Shown one piece after another: positions 43,232-54,115 of a DNA stretch of 64,000 nucleotides (positions are counted from its first letter, which is position 1; every line of letters begins with the position of its first letter). Position numbers and translations under genes: made by a program. Under the pieces are notes generated by a model. That model ran no database searches, was not told the origin of the DNA, and saw only the letters and a list, made by a program, of their open reading frames with translations. The DNA is from Alloascoidea africana (Eukaryota > Ascomycota > Alloascoideomycetes > Alloascoideales > Alloascoideaceae), in the NCBI GenBank assembly GCA_030581615.1, contig JAKTTT010000020.1, positions 248,001 to 312,000 on the forward strand, read 5' to 3'.

Positions 43232-45106
43232 CTAAAAGTTGATGGGTTTATCATGAGCGGCCAAAGCAGCCTCTTTGAAGGCCTCGGAGAGAGTTGGATG
43301 GGCATGGCAGGTTCGGCCAACATCTTCGGCACTGGCACCGTACTCGATCGCGAGTGCGCCTTCAGCAATCATCTCGCCGGCATTGGAACCGATTATATGG
43401 ACGCCAAGTACTCTGTCCGTCTCCTTATCCGTGATGAACTTGACAAATCCCTCCGTGTCCAGGTTCGTCTTTGCTCTGGAGTTGGCAACAAATGGGAACT
43501 TGCCAATCTTGTACGCAATACCAGCCTCCTTGACCTGCTCCTCGGTCTGTCCTACCCAAGCAACCTCGGGATGCGAGTACATAACGCTGGGAATGACTCC
43601 GTAGTTAACGTGTCCGTATCCGTTCTTGATGAACTCGGCGGCAGCGACACCCTCTTCCTCGGCCTTGTGGGCCAACATGGGACCAAAGGTAACGTCTCCG
43701 ATGACACGGATATGGGGGAACTTTGTTCGGAACTCCTGGTCAATGACGAGACGGCCACGGTTGTCCTGCTCAAGACCGAGCTTTTCCAGACCCAAACCTT
43801 CCGTATAAGGACGGCGGCCAATGGCAACGAGCAAAGCGTCAGCATCAATGGTCTCCTTCTTGCCGTTCTTGAGAATCTCGTACTCCACCTTGACAGTGTC
43901 ACCTTCTCTGACACCGCTCAAAACCTTGGCACCGGTCTTGAACTTGAAGCCTTGCCTCGTAAGGAACTTTTGGGTCGCCTTTGCGACTTCTCCATCCATG
44001 CCGGCACCGATCGAGTCGTTGAACTCAATCACGGTAACCTCGGATCCGAGTCTGGACCAAACCGAGCCCATCTCAAGGCCAATGATTCCTCCTCCAATAA
44101 CAACGAGCTTTTTGGGGACCTCTTTCAAAGCAAGAGCTCCAGTGGAAGTGATGATTCTCTCTTCGTCAATCTCGATTCCTGGGAATGGAGTGGCCTCGGA
44201 ACCCGTGGCCACAATGATGTTCTTTGCCTTGAGCACTGCATCCTCACCTCCTTCAATAGCTGCCACGTTCACTTCGTGTTCGCCGATAAAGCTACCCTTT
44301 CCCTTGTAGTATGTCACCTTGTTCTTCTTGAACAGCAACTCAATTCCGCTTGTCAAGCCCTTAACAGCCTGTTCCTTGGCCTGTTGCAGCTTGTCAATGT
44401 TCATGCTAACATTTCCAACCTCGATGCCTCTCTTCTCTGTGTCATGCTTGATTTGATGGTAGAGTTGAGAGTTGTTGAGAAGAGATTTGGAAGGAATGCA
44501 TCCTACATTAAGACATGTTCCTCCAAGAGCTCCTCTTGACTCGATACAAGCAGTATCTAGACCGAGCTGGGCAGCCTTAATGGCAGCAACATAGCTGGAC
44601 GAAATGTTAGCTGACAAATCCAAAGGCCAATATCAAAAAGGTCTTTGCACGTACCCTCCTGGTCCACCGCCGATGACAACAACATCGTGTTCCTCTAAAG
44701 TAAGCAAAAGCAGAAAATAAAAGTTGGGCGAGGTGTTAGTAAATTCTCATTCTCAGATATGCAATTGAGGGTTCCTTGTTCCCGAGATGCGCAATAGCGA
44801 CAAGGCATGTTCGAGGAGCCATATTGAACAGCAATGCGAGATCGGAGCCGACTCCAAGGTGGAGTCAGCACAGCACAAAGCATTGGCATTTGCAGGATCT
44901 CAAAAACAGCAAAAAGTTTGTTGTTTTGTGCTGATTCAGAGGTTTTTGGAGAAGAAGGCCCGATCTGGGGAAGGCAAAAACATACTTGTTGCAGTAGCCA
45001 GTCCTCTTGTGAGGAGGAAAGCAGAAGGGTAGGATAAACGCGCACCGAAAGACGACGCACCAGCGATCTGTCTAAGAGCGGGCTTTGATGTCAATGATCT
45101 AAGCAT
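43232..45106 (-). CDS. LPD1: Dihydrolipoamide dehydrogenase (E3), two introns
   Basis: Exons on the minus strand: 45106-44986, 44694-44655 and 44594-43232, giving 507 residues. Exon 1 encodes a mitochondrial presequence ([13 protein letters not shown]... to GLATAT). Exon 2 is only 40 bases and encodes the FAD dinucleotide-fold motif ([13 protein letters not shown]). Intron 1 (291 bases) has a GTATGT donor, a TTTACTAAC branch site and a TAG acceptor; intron 2 (60 bases) has a GTACGT donor, a CAGCTAAC branch site and a CAG acceptor. The redox disulfide is Cys81/Cys86 in [13 protein letters not shown], and the C-terminal catalytic motif is HAHPTLSE. The enzyme reoxidises lipoamide for the pyruvate, 2-oxoglutarate and branched-chain dehydrogenases and glycine cleavage in the mitochondrial matrix. 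Its opposite strand is also open for 428 codons, a codon-bias shadow. Confidence 0.96.
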
Positions 45107-45422
45107 TGTTTGAAAAGCGTGAAGAAGAGCGAGAAGGAAGAGCGACAAGAGCGATTTCAAACCGCACAAGGAGAAAAATGGTGTGTGCTGTGTGTTACGC
45201 TGTAGCGCGTATACTGAGGTACGGCATGAGATTTTGTATGTTGTATGTTGTATATTACGCATGTTGTGGATGTTGTGGTTGTCCCAGCAGCGGGGAGTAA
45301 ACACGCTCCTCGCTAAGAAAAAAAAAACGAACACTCGTCCATCTCCATCTCGATATCCATTTTTTGTCCCGGCACTCGTCGACCAGCTCCCGCCCGCCTT
45401 GCTGCCTCCTTCCGTTTCTACC
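45107..45422. promoter_or_regulatory. divergent promoter region of LPD1 and MSP1
   Basis: A 316-base spacer between the LPD1 and MSP1 starts, which point away from each other. Two nuclear genes for mitochondrial proteins share it, so shared control is possible but not shown. It has GTTGT/TGTTG-rich tracts near 45235-45285. Confidence 0.45.
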
Positions 45423-46660
45423 ATGAAAGTGTTCAAGACTAAAGTCGACATTAAGGTTCTCAGCGACATTGCGTTTCTGCTGAGTGCTGGCATCTCAGCA
45501 TACTATCTGATCTCCCATTTGATTACAGACTCGTCCTCTGCCGAGACCAAACGGAAGGCAAAGACAACACTGCAGAGACTCCAGGCCTCGAACCCTGGCT
45601 TGGACTTACAGCTGAGCGACTATGAAAAGACGGTTTTGGCCTCTGTCGTTATCCCATCCGAGATTAAGGTTGGCTTCTCAGGCATGTTGCGAAACCCTAT
45701 TTGTTTTCAGCAAAACGGCAACAACAATCTCTAACAAATCTATCTTGGCTCGAAATAGACATTGGTGGCCTAGAAGATATTATTGACGAGCTCAGGGAAT
45801 CTGTTCTGTATCCTCTGACTGTGTATGTGAGCCTTTATCTGTTTTCACAACAATGTCCATTCAAGCACAGCCCATACTAACAAGGTCACCCCCAAAATAG
45901 CCCCCAGATCTACAGCCATCACTCGTCTCTTTTACAGGCTCCCAAGGGAGTGCTTCTGTACGGGCCACCTGGTTGTGGCAAAACCATGATAGCAAAGGCA
46001 TGTGCTGCTGAAAGCGGAGCCAACTTTATCAGCATCCGGATGTCCACGATCATGGACAAATGGTTTGGCGAGTCAAACAAGATTGTATCTGCCATCTTTT
46101 CTCTTGCACACAAACTACAGCCCTGTATTGTGTTTATAGATGAGATTGATTCTTTCTTACGGGAGCGTCAGAGCATGGACCATGAAGTGACCTCCATGCT
46201 GAAGGCAGAGTTTATGACTCTATGGGACGGTCTTACCTCTGATGGACGGATTGTGGTTCTGGGTGCCACAAACAGGCCCAACGATATTGACTCTGCATTT
46301 CTCCGTCGTATGCCCAAGAGGTTTGCGGTAAAGCTTCCCGATGCCTTCCAGAGGAGGAAGATTCTGGGGAAGTTGCTCAAGGATGCGAATTTGGACGAAT
46401 CGTTTGACCTTGAACTTGTCATTAGTAGAACTGCAGGAATGAGTGGGAGTGATTTGAAAGAGATTTGTCGTAATGCAGCGATGAACGCGATGAGAGAATA
46501 CATCCGTGAAAACTTTCAAGATGGAAAGAAAATTGATAATGATACAGAGGAGGCTGATGTTCGGCCTTTGAAAACTACAGATTTTTTTGCAAAAATGGCA
46601 AGTGAGCCAACAACGCCTGGTCAGAGAATCAGAGAAATTCCACAGGTAACAGTCGACTAA
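45423..46660 (+). CDS. MSP1: Msp1 (ATAD1) outer-membrane AAA ATPase, two introns
   Basis: Exons 45423-45681, 45759-45822 and 45901-46660 give 360 residues (yeast Msp1 has 362). An N-terminal membrane anchor ([19 protein letters not shown]) precedes the AAA domain with Walker A GPPGCGKT, Walker B FIDEID and arginine-finger residues after '[20 protein letters not shown]'. Intron 1 (77 bases) appears to be a GC-AG intron (GCATGT donor, CTCTAACAA branch site, TAG acceptor), because only that donor gives the phase that restores '[16 protein letters not shown]'. Intron 2 (78 bases) has GTATGT, CATACTAAC and TAG, restoring '[21 protein letters not shown]' (interrupted at the Val). Msp1 pulls mislocalised tail-anchored proteins out of the mitochondrial outer membrane. 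Confidence 0.93.
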
Positions 46661-46766
46661 ATATTGGTAATGGAATGGCACACCGTCTGTGCTTTCTCTT
46701 TCTTTCTTTTTTACTACTATACATTAGCATCCAAGCTCATAAAGTGAAAAAAAAAAATCAAAAAAA

Positions 46767-46794
46767 AAACATAAACATAAACATAAACATAAAC
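46767..46794 (+). repeat. (AAACAT)4 hexamer array
   Basis: Four tandem AAACAT units plus AAAC in the 163-base spacer between the convergent MSP1 and STU2 stop codons. A simple microsatellite beside A-rich tracts. Confidence 0.85.
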
Positions 46795-46823
46795 GAGTCA
46801 CGATAATGATACACATCCAAAGT

Positions 46824-49643
46824 TCATGCGTATCGTCTTTTCCTTGCCAATTCGGATACGGATGCATCACTGGCTACCTGTTCTTGTTCTTGTTCTTGTT
46901 CCTGTTCCTGTTCCTGTTCCTGTTCATTTGCATCCTCAGATTCTTCAACGAAATCCTCTTCTGAGTGATCATTGCCCGCTGATTTAGATGAAGCCCCGAT
47001 TCCATAAAACAGGTCTCTACCGTCTTGTGGAGAACTCTTGCTCAATCCCAAATCGCTATCTTCTTCACCAGCGGTATTCTTATTGGTCCGCCGACGCTTA
47101 AATTGTGATCTGGTGGAGATCCCACTAGACCTTATGTTGGCATTGTAAAGCCTCTTTAGTTTATCGTATTTCTCTTGCAAAGTTGACATGTTACGTTTCA
47201 TATCATCCCGACGTTCAAGTAAAAGTTTTATAGATGATTTATACTTGGTTACTTTTTTGTGTTGGCGTTCCACAACCTCTTGGAGCTCTGCTAACTGGTA
47301 GTTCCGACTCTCAATGTCACGTTGATATTGCCGTATAGTTTGGTTTTCTCCAGATCGTCCATTGCCATTACCATTACCATTACCATTACCATTTTGTTTT
47401 GGTTTTGATTTTGACCTTTGGCTTTGATTTTGGTTGTTTGACTTTGTTGACTTTGGTCGTGGTTCCGATTTCGGCCTTTGGTTTCTTCTTGAAGATTCCG
47501 ATTTACTTTCTGATCTTGTCTCATCAGCAATTGTGGATTTGCGACTTGGTCTTGTCCTGGTTTCAGTCTTCTTTGGCGTTGTAACCTGAGCTTTTGGCAT
47601 GGATTTCCTCTTGGGTGATACTTTGCGTTCAGGTTCAGGTTCATTTGTTTCAGAATTCGCGGCGCGTAGCTTTGAAAATCGACTTTCTCTGATCAACTTT
47701 ATCCTGTTGGACACATTTCCTCCCAACTTTAGTCCCCTTGGTTTCACGGATGCAAAACTGTCCTGGGAGATGTTTCTCAATCTATAGTACTCCTCAATCG
47801 AATCAATACTCGTCGTGTCTGGATACTCAATTGATGCAATTTCCGACAAGTATGGTAGAATCCGCGAGTCATTACGGAGTAGCACCGCTAGAACGTCGGT
47901 GATTTGTAGAGCGGCGGCTCTGGTTTTTTTCTCATTCATGGCTTGACCCAGCTTTTTAAAAGTTTCTGCTAGAGCCGAGTCTTCTTCCAAGTATGTCTCA
48001 ATCAAATCAGAATCAAAGGCAAGTACCTGTGCGGCTTGAGAAAAAACACGAGTTACCTTTTGTACCCCCCATGCTTTTGGAAATTTGACCACTTGATCGA
48101 AAAAAATGGAGAGACCAATTTTTTGAACAAGGTAAACAAGAGCATTTACACAGGTAACAATAACATAGTCCTTTTCCCTTTTCGGATCCACATGGATGGC
48201 GATAGAGGATAGAAGGATTGTTACATATGGAGAAATGTCTTCTAGTCCCAAAATGATGGATGAGATTGTAGCGGCAGCAACCGCAGTACACTGGGAAATA
48301 TCGTCTTCTTCCAAACATTGGACAAGTGTGTATATGAGGTCGCTATAGTCATTTTCCTCGAATTTTTTGTCTTTAATAGAGTTGTGGAACAGCAACATTG
48401 CGTCTCTTCGTTCTTCCCATTTGTGAGATACAATTTTGGCGGAAAAATCGGGTGGGAGAACAATTGGATATCTCTGATTATCATTATCATCATCATCCAA
48501 AGTGTCTAAAACCTCGGGAATCTCATCACCGCTTTCGACCCAACTCCAATTTGAGGCAAGCCACATTCCTGAATAAGGCCGATGACGCGACCTTGGTTCA
48601 TAACTGGTATCGAAATCGTTGTTTAGTTCTTGGACGTTTTGTTTGGGACCATCGTCCCAATCTCTATTGGAAACGGCTTCAACGGATTTTTCCACGGATT
48701 CTTCAAACGTGCTCAAATCAGCAGGCTCATCAAAGTTTCTAAAAGTTCTTGGTGGAATTGAAGCCTTGTCTTTTTTGGGACTGGATCTTTTGCCTCCTCT
48801 AATTTTGGTTAAAAGGTCTTCTTTGGAGATCCCAATCTCAACCTCAAGACCTTCGACAATTGCGTCTCCAACCAGCGAGTAAAGCAATTTTAACAATCTG
48901 AAACCTTCCGCTTTCAATCTCGCATTACTAGAGGTTAGGATGGATCCAAAAGCAGTTTTCATGTTTTCGATGGGCAAGGCTTGGATTCCAAACTCCACAA
49001 AAATGTTGTTCAAGGCGAGGATAAGATACTCGGGTTCTTCAATATAGTTATTTTTTATCATTACCAAAAGAGTGTTTACAACGGGAGATGCGACATCTGT
49101 TTCGATTAAAAGGAGTAAAAGATTGGTTGCTCCTTGACGTAGTTCTTTTTTCTTTGAAGCGAGGCCATGGATGGCAATTGCCGGTAGAATAGTTTCGCGG
49201 ATACTTTGGTCAATTGTGATTAGAATAAAAATAAAAATACACGGGTAATCAAGGTGTTGTGTGTATTTTCAAAATCTTACAGTATTGTCACGATGCCTTC
49301 CTCTGCATGTAAAAGAGACGCGACGCATTTTAGACTTGCGGTTTTGATAGAGTCGTTCCGATCGCACAAAAGAGGTAACAGAACGCTGGGAGAAGACATG
49401 ATGACCTGGACCACAGCGCTGTACTCTTGGTTTGTGGTGCCTTCAGTAAGAACATCTTGAATGTTTGATATATAGTCCAATCTCGTGTTTAAATCCCCAG
49501 AGGTCTGTTGTTGTTGGTTAGAAAAGTGGCGGTCTACACGCGATAGAAAAAGAACAAACAAGTAGCATATTTAGGAGCAGATTGTCACATACGCTGTTTT
49601 TCAGAAACATCACGAGAGAGGTCTCGGTCGCTGGTGTTGCCAT
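46824..49643 (-). CDS. STU2: Stu2-like XMAP215/Dis1 microtubule polymerase, two introns
   Basis: Exons on the minus strand: 49643-49593, 49504-49281 and 49203-46824, giving 884 residues (yeast Stu2 has 888). Intron 1 (88 bases) has a GTATGT donor, a TTTCTAAC branch site and a CAG acceptor; intron 2 (77 bases) has a GTAAGA donor, a TTCTAATC branch region and an unusual AAAG acceptor fixed by phase. Two TOG domains lie at about 10-240 and 330-540; the second is preceded by 'WLASNWSWVESGDEIP'. A basic Ser/Arg/Asn-Gly linker, a coiled coil at about 690-760 and a nuclear-localisation-like KRRR follow. The acidic tail has Glu-Gln repeats coded by a hexamer array. The family adds tubulin at plus ends and kinetochores. 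Stu1/CLASP was considered, but the TOG1-TOG2-coiled-coil order fits Stu2. Confidence 0.87.
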
Positions 49644-50376
49644 TGTCTTTCAATTCTCAGCCGGGACGCGCTTCTTCGAGAAAGTGAGCTGGAGCGGGTT
49701 CGAGGGGTGTGGAGTGCCCCCAGTTACGCGTGCGTGCTGAGACTTACACGTCTCTATGCTGCGGGCTTCTACATTGTTTGAAGGAGCACCAGCCTGCGAT
49801 GGGATTTTACTGGGGGCTAGGCGTGTTTCGGGTCTGTTCCCGTGGAGCAGGACAATAGGGGTGCGAGTGGAAGGTGAGCATGGGGCGAGTGGTGTAGCAC
49901 ACGGAGGGAGCACAAAAGGCAGAGAAGATCGCACAGATCAGAGAAAGCACAGATCAGAGACGGCACATACCAGAGACGGCGGATCTGGAAATGGACGAGG
50001 CCGGTGAGATTAGATCCGGCGAGCACCTGCCAAGAGCGCGAAAGCGGCTGCAAAACGATTTCGATTTCGACTCTGCTTTGAGGCCGGTTTCCGGTTTCTG
50101 CACCGCGAATCCCGTCCGTTTGTTCCCAGATAAAGCAGGCGGCTCGGCAAATCACGGCGGGCGATAGCGGGCGATAGCAGGCAATAGCAGGCGATAGCAG
50201 ACACAGGCAGCGGTGAATATTCAGGTGGAGGTTCCCGGAGGTGTCTGGAGAAGTGGAAAAAGTGCTGGGTGCGCACCTTTTCGGACGAGGCTCTCGCTAT
50301 CTTCTCCCCAGCTTCCATCTCCCACACCTCCCAACCTCGCAATCGCTTCTCGCAATCGCTTCTCGCAATCCATCTG
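49644..50376. promoter_or_regulatory. divergent promoter region of STU2 and VHC1, with short repeats
   Basis: A 733-base GC-richer spacer between divergent starts. It contains imperfect tandem CACAGATCAGAGA-type units at about 49930-49980 and a 10-base repeat array at 50159-50198. Overlapping frames on both strands here have no family features and look like by-products of the composition. Confidence 0.45.
50159..50198 (+). repeat. four tandem copies of a 10-base unit (GGGCGATAGC type)
   Basis: Units at 50159, 50169, 50179 and 50189 read as (G/A)GGC(G/A)ATAGC. The array lies about 180 bases before the VHC1 start, within the likely promoter or 5' leader. Confidence 0.8.
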
Positions 50377-53300
50377 ATGTCCGCCAAGGGAAACGGCCAC
50401 ACGTCCCTGATCGACCACCACGGCCCACATGCCTCTTCGTCCTACGGAACCCACGGAACCTACGGGGCCTTCGAGGCCCTCGCCTCGCCGTCCTCTTCGT
50501 CCCAGGGCTATGAGTCCTACGCCGTGCAACCGCCCGCGGGCCCTGCCCCGGGTGGTGGTGTAGCAGCCTCAGCATCAGCCTCAGCATCAGCCTCAGCATT
50601 GGCATCAGCACCATTGGGTCTGGCCCAAACGCCTGCACCACGGTCATCCAAGCTGGGGACATTTGACGGGGTCTTTGTGCCCACGAGTTTGAACGTGCTT
50701 TCGATTCTCATGTTTCTACGGTTTGGATTCATTCTGGGTCAAGCGGGGATTTTGGGCATGATGGTGCTGTTACTTGTCAGCTACGCCATCGATTTACTCA
50801 CAATCATGTCCATTTCAGCCATCGCGACGAACGGAACGGTTAAAGGTGGCGGCACGTACTACATGATTAGTCGGTCCTTGGGACCCGAGTTTGGAGGCAG
50901 TATAGGTCTTGTTTTCTACATTGGACAAATATTGAATGTGTAGGTAAAGGTGTGGGATCTCTGTGATTTTGTTATCTCTTTGTACTAACAATGGATAGTG
51001 GTTTGAACGTTGTGGGTTTATGTGAGCCCTTGTTTTACAACTTTGGCAAAGACCACGGCGTCATTTTCAAGATTTTGCCCACTGGATATTGGGAACAGTT
51101 TTTGTATTCGACTATAACGTTGATGGTTTGTATCGGGGTGTGTCTGATTGGATCTCAGACAGTTTCCAAGGCAAGCACCCTTTCCCTTGCGATTCTGGTC
51201 ACTGCCACAATTTCAATCCCTATATCTGCATTGTTTGTACGACCTTTTGAAATTCCAGCGTTTGATACCGTGTATAATGGCATCAGTTGGAGTAATGTAC
51301 GGGATAACCTGATGCCGCGTTTAACCAAGGGAGCCGCAGGAAGTGAACTTTCAACAAAGGAGAATTTTAGAGACCTATTTGGTATCTTTTTCCCTGCAAC
51401 GGCGGGTATTTTTGCGGGGGCCTCCATGTCTGGAGACCTTCGGAAACCGTCCAAATCGATTCCAAAGGGGACACTGTGGGGGCTTGCGATGACGTTTGTA
51501 TGTTATTTTTTTGTGATTTTGGCCATGGGGGCCAGTATCCCCAGACAGTTGTTGTATCGGGATGTTCAGGTTGTACAAACGGTTGCGATTTCAAAATATG
51601 TGATTCTATGTGGAGAAGTAAGCAATTGTCTATTTTCTGTAATTACAGGAGTTGTTGGTGCATCCAAGATTTTACAAGCAATTGCAAGAGACAACATTTT
51701 ACCCGGGATGCAACTTTTCAGCAAGGGCCAAAAGGGATCGGATGATCCGATTGCAGCGATATTGTTAAGTTATGTTCTTGTTCAGATCATTATTCTTTTC
51801 AACGTGAATAGTATTGCAACATTTATTGCTATGGCGTTTCTGATGACGTTTATCGTCACGAATCTCGCGTGCTTTTTGTTGAAAATCGGTAATGCACCAA
51901 ATTTCCGTCCTTCTTTCAAGTATTTCAGTAAGAAATCTGCTTTTGCAGGTGGGATTTCTTGTATATTTGCAATGTTTGTTGTGGATGGAGTAAGTGCGTC
52001 GGGGATGATAATACTGTTGGTTTTGCTGTTTCTTGTGATCCATTACCTATGTCCTCCGAAACAATGGGGGGACGTTTCACAGAGTTTGATCTATCATCAG
52101 GTGAGAAAGTATTTACTTCGATTACGGCAGGATAATGTCAAGTATTGGAGACCGCAGATTTTGTTATTGGTGGATGATCCTCGCACTTCATGGAACCTGC
52201 TCAGGTTTTGTAACCATTTGAAAAAAGGTGGGTTGTACATTTTAGGCCATGTTTGTGTGATTCAACGGTTTCATGCAAATTACGCGGAATTGAAGAAACA
52301 AAAGGATGCGTGGACAGAATTGAGAGATGCAATGAAGATTAAAGCATTTGTACAGATAGCCACTGGGCCCAATTTTGTGTGGAGCGCTCGAAACGTTTAT
52401 CTTGGATCGGGACTTGGAGGCATGAAGCCCAACATTACGATATTTGGATTTTACGAGTTGGAACGTCGGCATGATTATAGCGTTAAACCTCTTGGTAAGG
52501 GAGGCAAACAGTGTTCGATAGATGTGGAGGACTTGCCAACGGATGATTGTCGACAGGAAAAGAGAATTACTGTTTGTGAATGGGTTCATTTGATTGAGGA
52601 TTTGTTGATTATGCGTGCAACGGTGGGGATAGCCAAGGGGTTTGACAAGTTACAAGTTCCGGATGCTGGGTTGGACGAAGGGTTTGACGAGAATAAGAAC
52701 CCACGATACATTGATCTTTATCCGATTCCAATGGCGGCGGAGTTGATGACCGAGTCCGGGGAAACAAATGCAGTGACGACGAATTTCGATACCTATACGC
52801 TGATTTTGCAATTGGGGGCGATATTGGAGACAGTGCCGCATTGGCACAAGACTCATCGGCTAAGGGTGGTGGTGTTTGTGGAGCACGCGGAGGAGGTCGA
52901 GGAGGAGCGGAAACGAGTGCAATCGCTTTTGAACAGTTTGAGGATCAATGCTGAGGTGGTTGTGTTGCACCTTAGCAGTGGGGAATACGATTCTTACGAG
53001 TATATCATCAACGGGAAGCCCGATAGGACTGGACAGGTGGAGAGGATTCTACAGCAATTGGAGGACGAGGACGAGGATGGGGATGAAGACGATGAGGACG
53101 ACCACGACGGTGGTGGTGTGTCTTCATCTTCGTTGAAGCGGCTGGGCAAGCGAGAAATTCTGAAAAGAAGATACACGCTTGCGGATCTGGGCAAGTCGGG
53201 CAATGCGATTCCGCTGAGCATGAAGACTGGGGATTTCTTCCCCAAGGCCTTGCACGATTCGGACTCTGAGGAGGAGGTTGATTTTGGTCCGGATTTTGGT

Positions 53301-53909
53301 CCGGATTTTGTGAGTTTCCGGCTGCCTGCGGTGGGAGGCCGTTCCAGAGAGAGCCCGACACCGACAATGACGCCGACGACGACGTTCGGGGGCAGCGCCT
53401 CGGAACTGTCGCCAATTTCGGCGTCCGCCTCGGCGTCCGCTTCGGCGTCTGTTCCGGCCACGCCCACCGAAAGCGGGTCGGTCAGCAGCAGCGGCGGCGG
53501 CAAGCGGCGGCAGCTGGTGCGGAAACCGTCGAGCCGGCCGAATTTCTCGAGCCAGGCGATTCCGGAGCCGGAGGTGCTGGAGACGGACGACGGGCGGCCG
53601 TCGATCAAGTTTGCGGAGCCCGTGGTGCGAGACCAAAAAACCAAGAGTAGAGATGAAAAGGTTACCCGCCCGCGGTCCTTCAACGCGCTGCCCGCGCGGG
53701 CGCAGCACGTGATTCTGCAGGAGGTGATGCGGCGGGTCTCGGGCCGGGCGTCTGTGATTCTGACGACGCTGCCGGCGCCGCGGGCCGGGGCGCACCTGCT
53801 GCCGGGCCGGGCACGTGCGTACGTGCGGGAGCTGTGTGCGTGGTGCGACGGGCTGCCGCCGATGCTATTGGTCCACTCGCAGACCATCACCGTGACGACC
53901 GCGCTGTAG
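50377..53909 (+). CDS. VHC1: Vhc1-like vacuolar cation-chloride cotransporter (SLC12), one intron
   Basis: Exons 50377-50939 and 50999-53909 give 1157 residues (yeast Vhc1 has about 1120). The 59-base intron has a GTAGGT donor, a GTACTAAC branch site and a TAG acceptor, joining 'FYIGQILNV' to 'GLNVVGLCEPL'. The protein has a Ser/Ala-rich N-terminus with a Ser-Ala dipeptide run, about 12 membrane helices with SLC12 signatures ('FLRFGFILGQAG', 'GGGTYYMISRSLGPEFGGSI'), a cytosolic SLC12-type C-terminal domain, an acidic Asp/Glu run and a second Ser-Ala repeat. Vhc1 brings K+ and Cl- into the vacuole. The frame opens upstream only to a GTG, so the first ATG is used. GC content rises strongly after about 53200. 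Confidence 0.93.
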
Positions 53910-54115
53910 GGCTCGCGCCGAATCCGGAAAAAACAGGGCCGTGCTGGCGTTTACGCGCGCGTGCCCGAGCGAACGCCGCGGGGCCGCGTGCGGGCCGCTG
54001 ATTGGCTGCGGCGCGCGGGCTTAAATATTTTTTTTGGACCCGCGGGCGCTTTTTTTTTTCTGTTCTCTTTCTGTATTGCATACACCGTGAAATATTTGCA
54101 TCTTGGCTATCCACA
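53910..54115 (+). promoter_or_regulatory. TEF1 promoter
   Basis: A 206-base stretch before the TEF1 ATG. It has an inverted CCAAT (GATTGG at about 54000), a TTAAATATTTTTTTT element at about 54021-54035, a T run at 54051-54060 and a pyrimidine-rich leader. The short distance and poly(T) tracts fit strong fungal TEF1 promoters. The core element assignment is inferred. Confidence 0.55.

Noticed and set aside
43253-44539. 428-codon plus-strand frame opposite LPD1
   Set aside because: It mirrors the LPD1 codons, has no family features, and LPD1 is certain. Strong codon bias leaves the opposite strand open.
45676-45758. A GT donor (GTTGGC at about 45669) for MSP1 intron 1
   Set aside because: It gives the wrong phase for the conserved DIGGLE block; the GC donor 13 bases later fits.
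52994-53890. 298-codon minus-strand frame opposite the VHC1 tail
   Set aside because: It arises from the GC-rich, low-complexity VHC1 C-terminus and shows no domain.
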